In this document: piece after piece, positions 1 through 5,990 of the stretch
How positions within the stretch are numbered: the first letter of the stretch is position 1
Layout of the letters: the number at the start of each line of letters is the position of its first letter
NCBI GenBank assembly: GCA_013003325.1
Contig: JABDJU010000227.1
Location: 1 to 5,990 of the forward strand
Source of the DNA: Acidimicrobiales bacterium
Lineage (GTDB): Bacteria; Actinomycetota; Acidimicrobiia; Acidimicrobiales; SZUA-35
Direction of reading: 5' to 3'
DNA length: 5,990 bases
Program-made: the position numbers and the translations under genes
Notes under the pieces: model-generated
What the model saw: the letters and a program-made list of their open reading frames with translations, nothing else
Told to the model about the DNA's origin: nothing
The model's database searches: none

Positions 1-448
1 GCGCCGGGCCGAGAAGTCCACGGTCGGAGAGCCGCCAGGGAGGGGCCGAGTACAGGTAACTCGCCATCGTCAGCGCAGCGGTGGCCATCGCCACAATGGC
101 ACTACTCCAAGCCAGCACGAGCAGAACGATCCCGAGCGCCAGCGAGCCGAGGATGCCGATGGCCTGGGCATCGGTTAGTTCGCCGGTCGCCAGTGGAAGA
201 TCACGGTTGTTGATTTTGTCGCCGACCACATCGTGGATGTCGTTGAACACGACCACAAAGCCGTACACGAGAACGATCAGGACAGCACCCCAAATCAGCG
301 GCGTCGTCGGAACCCGGTGATCGAGCCCCACGAGCAGAAAGATCGTCAACGGCAGCTTTGCGTTGCGAACCCTCAGGAACCGCAGCAGCAGACGTCCGTG
401 CTGCCACCCCGCTGCGGCTGCAACAGAGGGATCAACGTAGGTCAACAC
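1..448 (-). CDS. UbiA-family prenyltransferase, partial (C-terminus beyond left edge)
   Basis: Integral membrane enzyme family that transfers an isoprenoid chain from a polyprenyl diphosphate to an aromatic or other acceptor. I translated the minus strand by hand: 149 residues are visible before the window ends. The first Asp-rich motif, NDIHDVVGD (residues 69-77), matches the family pattern NDxxDxxxD that binds Mg-diphosphate, and is followed by NRDLPLATG (81-89). A later YSAPPWRLSDRGLLGP (133-148) matches the conserved segment after the third helix. Hydrophobic stretches lie at about 32-42, 51-68, 96-113 and 116-132. The second Asp motif lies outside the window. I chose the GTG start at 448 because AGGGA (462-458) precedes it by 9 nt; a TTG at 445 and a GTG at 484 are alternatives. 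The start overlaps the end of the upstream membrane-protein gene by 7 nt, suggesting one transcript. The family is secure, but the substrate (menaquinone, lipid or other pathway) cannot be told from this fragment. Confidence 0.87.
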   Translation of the reverse strand, partial: MLTYVDPSVAAAAGWQHGRLLLRFLRVRNAKLPLTIFLLVGLDHRVPTTPLIWGAVLIVLVYGFVVVFNDIHDVVGDKINNRDLPLATGELTDAQAIGILGSLALGIVLLVLAWSSAIVAMATAALTMASYLYSAPPWRLSDRGLLGPA

Positions 449-876
449 TCCGGCGGGTCCCTGGTGAAGGCCACGCTGATCCACAACACGAACGAGGCAA
501 CACCAGCGGCCAGATATGCACCTGCGATCCCCAGGACTAAGAAGAACTTCACACCGGCGCTGCGTTCGGGCCCCCAGCTCCGGAACATGAAGAGCAGCGG
601 TGCCCCGAAGACGATGGCGATTCCGATCACGGCAAGCAAAGACAACAACGTCTCGTTGCCACCCCAGCTGCCGTTGATATCGACCTCCACCGACAATCCT
701 GAAAGCAGTGCCAGCACCGCCGCCACCAGAGGTACAGAAGCTCCGACCCAGTTGGCGGCGGAGAAGTCACGTCCCGCGCTTGAGGGTGTGGCGACCGCTG
801 GGCCGTCTGGCTGAAGCGAATTGGGGTCGGCAGGGTCGAGGCCCGACTGCGGCGGTGGGGGTTCCCATGCACTCAT
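442..876 (-). CDS. Small three-helix membrane protein of unknown function
   Basis: A 144-residue protein that I do not recognise. The first 40 or so residues are rich in proline, serine and aspartate (PPPP at 6-9) and look disordered. Three hydrophobic segments follow, at about 43-60, 77-98 and 109-135. The loop between segments two and three (RSWGPERSAGVK, 99-110) carries the positive charge, so by the positive-inside rule that loop is cytoplasmic, giving N-terminus in and C-terminus out. The first loop (61-75) is acidic and would face outward. The ATG at 876 has only a weak upstream GGG as a ribosome site. The stop overlaps the start of the UbiA-type prenyltransferase, so the two are probably co-transcribed and may act together at the membrane; that link is inferred from position only. 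The hydrophobic pattern and the operon-like overlap support a real gene rather than a chance reading frame. Confidence 0.75.
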   Translation of the reverse strand: MSAWEPPPPQSGLDPADPNSLQPDGPAVATPSSAGRDFSAANWVGASVPLVAAVLALLSGLSVEVDINGSWGGNETLLSLLAVIGIAIVFGAPLLFMFRSWGPERSAGVKFFLVLGIAGAYLAAGVASFVLWISVAFTRDPPEC

Positions 877-957
877 TACGTACCCGATCGGTCGCGGTAA
901 GCCGTCGATGAGCTCGGACGAGGCTTGAATCCGAGCTCGGCCACGGACTAGAACCAG
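877..957. promoter_or_regulatory. Divergent intergenic region
   Basis: This 81-bp gap separates the leftward membrane-protein gene from the rightward AlaX gene and should hold promoters for both. I could not identify convincing -35/-10 pairs by eye in either direction. Neither flanking gene has a strong Shine-Dalgarno sequence; the AGG just before the AlaX start is too close to be a normal one, so AlaX may be translated from a leaderless mRNA. The most obvious structure is the inverted repeat at 910-938. Confidence 0.55.
910..938. repeat. Perfect 9-bp inverted repeat, operator-like or hairpin
   Basis: GAGCTCGGA at 910-918 is matched by its exact reverse complement TCCGAGCTC at 930-938, with an 11-nt spacer (919-929). 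Because GAGCTC is itself a palindrome, GAGCTCGG also recurs as a direct repeat at 910-917 and 933-940. The arm centres are 20 bp apart, about two helical turns, as expected for two bound copies of a dimeric regulator. The repeat ends 19 nt before the GTG start of AlaX. It could instead form an RNA stem-loop. The geometry is seen directly; the regulatory role is inferred. Confidence 0.5.
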
Positions 958-1668
958 GTGATGACCGACCTCGTGTACTTACGTGATGCACAGCTCACCT
1001 CGCTCGAATCGGTGGTGACTGCGGTCGATGACAGCCGGGTCGAGCTCGACGCCACCGTTTTCTACGTCCTCGGCGGCGGCCAGCCCGCCGACGTCGGCAC
1101 TCTCTCCTGGATTGACGGCGAGGCTGCCGTCACCGATGTTCGCAAGAAGGAGGGCACCGTCTGGCATCACCTCGACGGACCGATCCCGGCGGTGGGAACC
1201 ACCGTGACGGGAACGATCGACGGCGAACGCCGGCAGCAGCTGATGCGAACGCATTCGGCGATGCACGTTCTCGGTGGGGTCGTCTACAACCGTTACGGCG
1301 TCACCTCAACCGGCAACAACATGGAACCGCTCAAGGCCCGGATCGACTTCGACTTCGGCACTCTGCCCGAAGGTTTCGCTGAAGACGTCACTGCGGCGGT
1401 GAACGCCGAAATCGCAGCCGACCGGCCGATCGAGGTGAGCTTCCTGCCCCGCAACACCGCCGTGGAAGATGCCGATCTTCTCCGCACCAAGGTCAACCTC
1501 ATCCCCGAATCGGTGAAGGAGATCCGCGTGGTCGACATCGTCGGCCTCGACAAGCAGGCCGACGGCGGCACCCACGTCGATTCCACCGGCGAAATCGGTC
1601 ACTTCGAAATCACCAAGACCGAGTCCAAGGGCGGCGGGAACAAACGGGTTCGATTCGTCCTCAGCTGA
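958..1668 (+). CDS. Alanyl-tRNA editing protein, AlaX family (trans-editing deacylase)
   Basis: Free-standing homologue of the alanyl-tRNA synthetase editing domain. Family members hydrolyse mischarged tRNA-Ala (Ser-tRNA-Ala, sometimes Gly-tRNA-Ala) in the cytoplasm. The protein is 236 residues from the GTG at 958, or 235 from the adjacent ATG at 961, which I slightly prefer. It has the N-terminal GGGQPADVG motif (39-47, GTG numbering) typical of the longer AlaX-M type. The zinc motif HSAMH (99-103) gives His99 and His103. The second metal motif is ADGGTHV (201-207): His206 is present, but Asp202 sits where AlaRS and many AlaX proteins have Cys (CGGTH). The C-terminus has the usual EIGHFEITKTESKG-type segment (212-225). 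It lacks the AlaRS aminoacylation and tRNA-recognition domains, so it is not a fragment of alaS. It is transcribed alone, divergent from the membrane-protein pair and convergent with pyrD, sharing 8 bp at the 3' end. Family assignment is firm; exact substrate is inferred. Confidence 0.92.
   Translation: MMTDLVYLRDAQLTSLESVVTAVDDSRVELDATVFYVLGGGQPADVGTLSWIDGEAAVTDVRKKEGTVWHHLDGPIPAVGTTVTGTIDGERRQQLMRTHSAMHVLGGVVYNRYGVTSTGNNMEPLKARIDFDFGTLPEGFAEDVTAAVNAEIAADRPIEVSFLPRNTAVEDADLLRTKVNLIPESVKEIRVVDIVGLDKQADGGTHVDSTGEIGHFEITKTESKGGGNKRVRFVLS
1661..1668. other. Palindromic convergent 3' overlap of the AlaX gene and pyrD
   Basis: TCAGCTGA is a perfect palindrome that reads AGC-TGA (Ser-stop) on both strands. 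It therefore supplies the last codon and stop of both AlaX (plus) and PyrD (minus). There is no intergenic space, so any transcription terminator for either gene must lie inside the other gene. Confidence 0.9.
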
Positions 1669-2626
1669 CAGGCTCCGTATCGCGGGGCAGAGAAGGGCGG
1701 GGCAGGGGTTGGAGGTCGGCTTGGCCGATGAGGTCGGAGAAGGCGGCGACTCCCTGACCTGTGCACCAGTGGTCGAGGTCGTCGATGAGACGGAAGCAGA
1801 TCCGAGGGTCGGAGAAATTCATCGTTCCAACCTGAATGGCCGAAGCTCCGACGAGGGCGAACTCCACCACATCGTCGACGGTCGCCACTCCACCAGCGGC
1901 CACGATGGGTGCGCTCGGATGGGCGGCGTGGACCTCGGCAACCGCTTTGACGGCCAGGGGATGGATCGCCGGCCCCGACACTCCGCCCGCACCATTCCCA
2001 AGGCGCGGCCGGCGGGTAAGGGGATCAACGCTGAGCCCCATGTAGGTGTTCGACACCGTCAGTGCCTCGGCCCCATTGGCGAGCGCGGCACCGGCCACCG
2101 GAAGCAACAGCGGACCGGCATTGGGACTGAGCTTGGCCCAACGCGGACGATTGGCGGCCCCGGTGGCCGACAGCACCGCCGCTGTCGACTCAACACTGTG
2201 GGCGAAGAGCTCGTTTCCCTTTTCTGTATTCGGACAGCTGATGTTGACCTCGACCGCAACTACATCGTCGGGTAGCGCTCCTACCAGTGCGGCAGCATGT
2301 TCGTACTCCTCGACCGATCGGCCCCAGATCGACACCACAACCTTGGCGCCGGCGGCGATCAGCTCGGGCAGGTCGGATCGGGCCCAGGCTTCGATGCCCG
2401 GGCCCTGGAGACCGACGGAGTTGATCATTCCCGCCGGCGTCTGATGAACCCGAACCGCAGCGTTGCCGGCCCACTGCGTCGGGAGCAACGATTTGACGAC
2501 TACCGCCCCGAGCGTTCCCAGCGGTCCGAAGGCACCCAACTCGGCGCCATGTCCGCCGGTACCCGAGGCCGGCATGATCGGGGCGGAGAGTCTGACCGAC
2601 CCGACCGTGGTCGACAGGTCGGCCAT
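1661..2626 (-). CDS. pyrD: Dihydroorotate dehydrogenase, class 1 (probably 1B catalytic subunit)
   Basis: FMN enzyme that oxidises dihydroorotate to orotate, step four of UMP synthesis. The 321-residue length fits cytosolic class 1 enzymes; there is no N-terminal membrane extension as in class 2. Visible motifs are ASGTGGHG (20-27), Lys45 in VVVKS, NSVGLQGPG (69-77), NISCPN (128-133) with Cys131 as the catalytic base (class 2 has Ser), AKLSPN (164-169), VSNTYMG (191-197), GGVSGPAI (214-221), AAGGV (243-247) and QVGTMNF (265-271). The last motifs form the FMN phosphate site. I chose the ATG at 2626 because MADLSTTVG matches the usual family N-terminus and it lies one base after the carB stop; an ATG at 2671 would add 15 residues overlapping carB. 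No good Shine-Dalgarno is visible, so translation is probably coupled to carB. Class 1B enzymes normally pair with the iron-sulfur flavoprotein PyrK to use NAD; no pyrK is present here. Assignment to 1B rather than 1A rests on overall resemblance. Confidence 0.93.
   Translation of the reverse strand: MADLSTTVGSVRLSAPIMPASGTGGHGAELGAFGPLGTLGAVVVKSLLPTQWAGNAAVRVHQTPAGMINSVGLQGPGIEAWARSDLPELIAAGAKVVVSIWGRSVEEYEHAAALVGALPDDVVAVEVNISCPNTEKGNELFAHSVESTAAVLSATGAANRPRWAKLSPNAGPLLLPVAGAALANGAEALTVSNTYMGLSVDPLTRRPRLGNGAGGVSGPAIHPLAVKAVAEVHAAHPSAPIVAAGGVATVDDVVEFALVGASAIQVGTMNFSDPRICFRLIDDLDHWCTGQGVAAFSDLIGQADLQPLPRPSLPRDTEPVS
1684..1708 (+). other. Putative G-quadruplex motif downstream of the AlaX gene
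   Basis: Four guanine runs lie on the plus strand: 1684-1687, 1695-1697, 1699-1702 and 1705-1708, with loops of 7, 1 and 2 nt. This fits the canonical pattern of four G3+ runs with loops of 1-7 nt. It begins 15 nt after the AlaX stop and so would lie in the 3' untranslated part of that mRNA; on the minus strand the same bases encode proline-rich residues near the PyrD C-terminus. The pattern is direct observation; folding and function are inferred. Confidence 0.4.
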
Positions 2627-2627
2627 G

Positions 2628-5600
2628 TCAGTCGCTCGCGGTCGACGAGGAACGAAGCGACTGCAGGGCACGAACCTCTAGAGGCGCGTTGGCCCACTCG
2701 GCCAGACCGACCGAAATCGCCTTGGCCGCCGCCACGGTAGTGATGAGGGGCACGCTGTGGATCGAAGCGGCGGTTCGTATGTAGTCGCCGTCGGCCCTGG
2801 ATCCGCGGCCTCGGGGCGTGTTGATCACCAACGAGACCTCGCCCGCTGAGATCGCGTCGATTGCGGTTCGGCCTTTGAACTCGACCGATCCATCGGCGCC
2901 GATCTTGGCCAGGACTTCGTCCACATCGATCCCTGCTTCGGCCAGAGCTGCGGCGGTACCGGAGGTCGCGATGAAGCTGAAGCCGATGCGGGCCAGCGAC
3001 TGGGCCACCTCCGCACCACGCTCCTTGTCGCGATCGGCCAGCGAGAGGAACACCGCTCCCTCCTTGGCCGATTGGGTTGTGATGTCCATGCCCGCCCCCA
3101 GTTGAGCTTTCAGGAACGCCAACCCTGGCGACAGGTCGAGTCCCATCACCTCTCCGGTGCTTCGCATCTCCGGGCCCAAGAGGGCATCGGTGTCAGGGAA
3201 TCGGTTGAACGGCAGCACCGCTTCCTTCACCGCATACAAGCCGGATGGTTCAGAAGCCCGATCGACGAGACCTTCGGCCTCGACCTCGCGCAGCGTGGAG
3301 CCCGCCATCAGCCGGGCGGCCACTTTGGCCAGCGGTTGGTCGGTCGCCTTGGCTACGAAGGGCACAGTCCGGGATGCGCGCGGGTTCGCTTCGATCACAA
3401 AAACCGAGTCCTCTGCATCCGGGGTCATCTGCACTGCGAACTGAACGTTTATCAGCCCCACCACTTCGAGCTCGTGAGCGATGGCGGCGGCGTGGGACTC
3501 CAAAACCTCAATCGTCTCAGCCGACAGATTCGGGGGAGGCAGGAAGCAGGCCGAGTCGCCGCTGTGGACGCCGGCCTCCTCCACGTGTTCCATCACGCCG
3601 CCGATCATCACGTTCCCGTCCTTGTCCCGGAGTGCATCGACGTCGACTTCGACCGCATCGTCGAGGAAGCGATCGATCAGCACGGGGCGATCGGCGGACA
3701 GACCACCCTCCCGCCCGAGTGAACCATCGGCCGCCATCGCCTCCATCGCCGCGCTCAGGTCGGCGTCGGTGAACACGATTTCCATCGCCCGCCCCCCCAG
3801 CACGTAGCTGGGTCGTACCAACACGGGGTACTCGACCCGGTTGGCAATCTCCAACGCCTCAGCGGTTCCGTTGGCGGTCCCTCCCGGCGGTTGGGGGATC
3901 CCCACTCGGGCGCACAGGCTGGCCCACTCTTCACGGTCCTCAGCGAGGTCGATGCTTCGGGGGGAAGTGCCCAGCACGAGTTCGGGCGGCAGGGCGTTGG
4001 CGAGCTTGAGCGGTGTCTGCCCCCCGAGCGACACGATCACCCCGACGGGCTGCTCGACTTCGATGACGTTCATCACGTCTTCATAGGTGAGCGGCTCGAA
4101 GTACAACCGGTCCGACGTGTCGTAGTCGGTGCTCACCGTTTCGGGGTTGCAGTTGACCATGACGGTTTCGAAGCCGGCATCGGCCAAGGCGAAGCTGGCG
4201 TGGACGCAGCAGTAGTCGAACTCGATCCCCTGCCCGATCCGGTTCGGCCCCGACCCGAGGATCACGACCCGAGGTTTGTCGCTGCTGCGAACCTCGCTCT
4301 CGTCCTCGTAGGTGGAGTAGTGATAGGGGGTGAAGGCCTCGAATTCGCCGGCGCAGGTGTCGACGGTCTTGTAGGTCGGCGCAACACCGGCGGCCAGACG
4401 TAGCGACCTCACCGTCGCTTCTTCGGATTCGAGGATCGACGCCAGCTGGACGTCGGAGAAGCCGAGCTGCTTGGCGCGACGCCACTGCGCCCGGGTGAGC
4501 TGCTTGGCGTCGGCTCCGACCAGGGCGTGGGCCTCCTCGGTGATGTAGGCGATCTGATCGACGAACCACGGGTCGATGGAGGTGATGGCCGCGACCTCAT
4601 CGATGCCCATCCCCCGGCGAAGGCCTTCCTCGACCTGAAAGATACGGTCCGGCGTTGCGATAGCCATCTGCGCGTTCAGCTCGTTCAACGTGAGCTGAGC
4701 GAATCGTTCCGCGCCGGGGCCGTGGTTGAGGCCGCTGTGCCCCTGCTCCAGCGAGCGGCACGCCTTCTGAAGACTCTCGGTGAACGTGCGGCCGATCGCC
4801 ATGACTTCACCGACGCTCTGCATCGACGTGCCCAGGATCCCGTTGGTGCCGGGGAACTTCTCGAAGGTCCAGCGGGGGATCTTGGTGACCACATAGTCGA
4901 TCACCGGCTCGAAGCTCGCCGGCGTCACGCCGGTGATGTCGTTGGTGATCTCATCGAGCGTGTAGCCAACAGCGAGCTTGGCCGCGATCTTGGCGATCGG
5001 GAAGCCGGTGGCCTTGGATGCCAGCGCTGACGAGCGCGAGACCCGGGGGTTCATCTCGATCACGACCATGCGCCCGGTTTCAGGATGAACGGCGAACTGC
5101 ACGTTCGAACCGCCGGTTTCGACCCCGACCCGTCGCAGCACGGCGAAGGCTTGATTGCGCATCTCTTGGTACTCGACATCGCTGAGTGTCTGAATCGGTG
5201 CGACGGTGATCGAGTCTCCGGTGTGCACCCCCATGGGATCGACGTTTTCGATACCGCAGATGATCACCTGATTGTCGAGGCGATCCCGCATGACCTCGAG
5301 CTCGAACTCCTTCCACCCAGTGATCGATTCCTCCACCAGAATCTCGGTGATCGGGCTGGCGTCGAGGCCGTTGCGGCACACCTTCTCGAACTCGTCGGGT
5401 GTCGATGCGATCCCGGTGCCTCGCCCGCCGAGAATGTAGGCCGGTCGAATGATGACCGGCAGCTCGATCGTGTCGAGCACCCGCCGGGCCTCTTCCATGC
5501 TGTGGGCGATCCCGCTGCGGGGAACGTCGAGGCCGATTTCGAGCATCGCCTCCTTGAACTGCTGGCGATCCTCGGCGGTGGCGATGGCGGTAGCGTCGGC

Positions 5601-5951
5601 ACCGATCATCTCGACCCCATGGTCGGCCAGCACCGCGAGCTCCTGCAGTTCCATCGCAAGGTTGAGCGCCGTCTGACCGCCGAGTGTGGGCAGAACAGCG
5701 TCGGGCTTCTCGACTTCGATGATGCGGGTCAGAATCTCGGCGGTAAGAGGTTCGACGTAGGTGGCATCGGCAAAATCCGGGTCGGTCATGATCGTGGCCG
5801 GATTGCTGTTGGCCAGGATCACCCGGTAGCCCTCTTCTCTGAGCACTCGGCAGGCCTGGGTGCCGGAGTAGTCGAACTCGCACGCTTGACCGATGACGAT
5901 GGGCCCGGAGCCGATCACGAGAATGCTGTGTATATCGGTGCGCTTGGCCAT
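2628..5951 (-). CDS. carB: Carbamoyl-phosphate synthase large subunit
   Basis: Makes carbamoyl phosphate from bicarbonate, two ATP and ammonia channelled from CarA, feeding pyrimidine and arginine synthesis. The 1107-residue protein has the full layout: N-terminal carboxyphosphate half (1 to about 400), oligomerisation region (about 400-550), carbamate-phosphorylating half (about 560-940) and a C-terminal methylglyoxal-synthase-like allosteric domain (about 960-1090). First-half motifs include GSGPIVIGQ (14-22), LGGQTALN (90-97), Arg129, RPAYILGGRG (169-178), GVHTGDS (241-247), Gln285 and EMNPR (299-303), at the same numbers as the E. coli residues I recall. The second half repeats them as GSGPNRIGQG (566-575), LGGQTPLKL (642-650), RPSYVLGGRAM (713-723), GVHSGDS (794-800) and EANPR (854-858). 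The allosteric domain has ATSGTA (995-1000) and INTPRGRG (1043-1050). About 15 residues more than E. coli lie between 713 and 854, partly at 738-754. The ATG at 5951 is supported by overlap with the upstream stop and GGAG at 5965-5962. All expected key residues seem intact. Confidence 0.98.
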   Translation of the reverse strand: MAKRTDIHSILVIGSGPIVIGQACEFDYSGTQACRVLREEGYRVILANSNPATIMTDPDFADATYVEPLTAEILTRIIEVEKPDAVLPTLGGQTALNLAMELQELAVLADHGVEMIGADATAIATAEDRQQFKEAMLEIGLDVPRSGIAHSMEEARRVLDTIELPVIIRPAYILGGRGTGIASTPDEFEKVCRNGLDASPITEILVEESITGWKEFELEVMRDRLDNQVIICGIENVDPMGVHTGDSITVAPIQTLSDVEYQEMRNQAFAVLRRVGVETGGSNVQFAVHPETGRMVVIEMNPRVSRSSALASKATGFPIAKIAAKLAVGYTLDEITNDITGVTPASFEPVIDYVVTKIPRWTFEKFPGTNGILGTSMQSVGEVMAIGRTFTESLQKACRSLEQGHSGLNHGPGAERFAQLTLNELNAQMAIATPDRIFQVEEGLRRGMGIDEVAAITSIDPWFVDQIAYITEEAHALVGADAKQLTRAQWRRAKQLGFSDVQLASILESEEATVRSLRLAAGVAPTYKTVDTCAGEFEAFTPYHYSTYEDESEVRSSDKPRVVILGSGPNRIGQGIEFDYCCVHASFALADAGFETVMVNCNPETVSTDYDTSDRLYFEPLTYEDVMNVIEVEQPVGVIVSLGGQTPLKLANALPPELVLGTSPRSIDLAEDREEWASLCARVGIPQPPGGTANGTAEALEIANRVEYPVLVRPSYVLGGRAMEIVFTDADLSAAMEAMAADGSLGREGGLSADRPVLIDRFLDDAVEVDVDALRDKDGNVMIGGVMEHVEEAGVHSGDSACFLPPPNLSAETIEVLESHAAAIAHELEVVGLINVQFAVQMTPDAEDSVFVIEANPRASRTVPFVAKATDQPLAKVAARLMAGSTLREVEAEGLVDRASEPSGLYAVKEAVLPFNRFPDTDALLGPEMRSTGEVMGLDLSPGLAFLKAQLGAGMDITTQSAKEGAVFLSLADRDKERGAEVAQSLARIGFSFIATSGTAAALAEAGIDVDEVLAKIGADGSVEFKGRTAIDAISAGEVSLVINTPRGRGSRADGDYIRTAASIHSVPLITTVAAAKAISVGLAEWANAPLEVRALQSLRSSSTASD

Positions 5952-5990
5952 CAGCGGGATACTCCGTGGGTGCTCATCAGCTCTTCGAAC
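5951..5990 (-). CDS. carA: Probable carbamoyl-phosphate synthase small subunit, last 12 codons
   Basis: The minus strand at the right edge reads FEELMSTHGVSR then TGA, in frame to the window boundary. The stop TGA (5953-5951) shares its A with the ATG of carB, the usual sign of a coupled operon. CarA proteins commonly end with a segment such as LFDxFxxLM, which the first visible residues resemble, and carA very often directly precedes carB. Only 12 residues are visible, so the identity rests mostly on position. The reading frame itself and the TGATG junction are directly visible. Confidence 0.6.
   Translation of the reverse strand, partial: FEELMSTHGVSR
5962..5965 (-). promoter_or_regulatory. 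Ribosome binding site for carB
   Basis: GGAG on the minus strand, 10 nt before the carB ATG and inside the end of the upstream reading frame. The spacing is slightly long, but it is the best candidate and supports the start at 5951. Confidence 0.5.

Noticed and set aside
233..814. A 193-codon open frame on the plus strand opposite the two membrane-protein genes
   Set aside because: The product is low-complexity and lacks recognisable motifs, while the opposite strand encodes a clear UbiA motif and three hydrophobic helices.
1039..1050. 12-bp palindrome GTCGAGCTCGAC early in the AlaX gene
   Set aside because: It encodes conserved-looking Val-Glu-Leu-Asp codons and such palindromes are frequent in GC-rich coding DNA; no link to the upstream inverted repeat beyond the shared GAGCTC core.
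2627..2671. Extended N-terminus for PyrD starting at 2671
   Set aside because: It adds 15 Arg/Pro-rich residues absent from the usual family start and would overlap carB by 44 bases; the ATG at 2626 matches the expected N-terminus.
3072..3722. A 216-codon open frame on the plus strand, antisense to carB
   Set aside because: Its product has no recognisable domain and a skewed composition rich in Arg, Gly and His; it mirrors a fully conserved carB region and is expected by chance in high-GC coding DNA.
3894..3903. Palindrome GGGGATCCCC within carB
   Set aside because: Short, inside a coding stretch (Gly-Ile-Pro), with no following T-run or context that suggests a terminator or binding site.
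5080..5883. A 267-codon minus-strand frame inside carB in another phase
   Set aside because: Arg/His-rich translation typical of a shifted frame of a GC-rich gene; the carB frame itself is intact and conserved throughout.
2628..5951. Internal duplication in carB as a possible rearrangement
   Set aside because: The two similar halves are the normal ancient duplication of carbamoyl-phosphate synthase large subunits, not a recent event.

Overview
The window is high-GC DNA with tightly packed, overlapping genes. It looks like part of an actinobacterial chromosome, possibly from the Acidimicrobiia; that placement is an inference from protein style and gene order. No mobile element, CRISPR array, tRNA or rRNA gene is visible, and I see no sign of horizontal transfer or of a clearly new biological system.

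The right two thirds (1661-5990, minus strand) is a pyrimidine biosynthesis operon, read from the right edge leftwards. It holds the last codons of a probable carA (glutaminase subunit of carbamoyl-phosphate synthase), a complete carB (large subunit, 1107 residues), and a class 1 dihydroorotate dehydrogenase (pyrD, 321 residues). The probable carA stop and the carB start share one base, and the carB stop and pyrD start are one base apart, so translation is probably coupled. CarB and PyrD catalyse the first and fourth steps of UMP synthesis; a pyrK partner for PyrD is not in the window.

The middle (958-1668, plus strand) is a free-standing alanyl-tRNA editing protein of the AlaX family, which removes wrongly attached amino acids from tRNA-Ala. 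It runs head-on into pyrD. The last 8 bp of both genes are the same palindrome, and a canonical G-quadruplex pattern follows just downstream on the plus strand.

The left end (1-876, minus strand) carries two overlapping membrane-protein genes: an unidentified 144-residue protein with three predicted membrane segments, then a UbiA-type prenyltransferase cut off by the window edge. The 81-bp gap between this pair and the divergent AlaX gene (877-957) contains a perfect 9-bp inverted repeat that looks like an operator or RNA hairpin.
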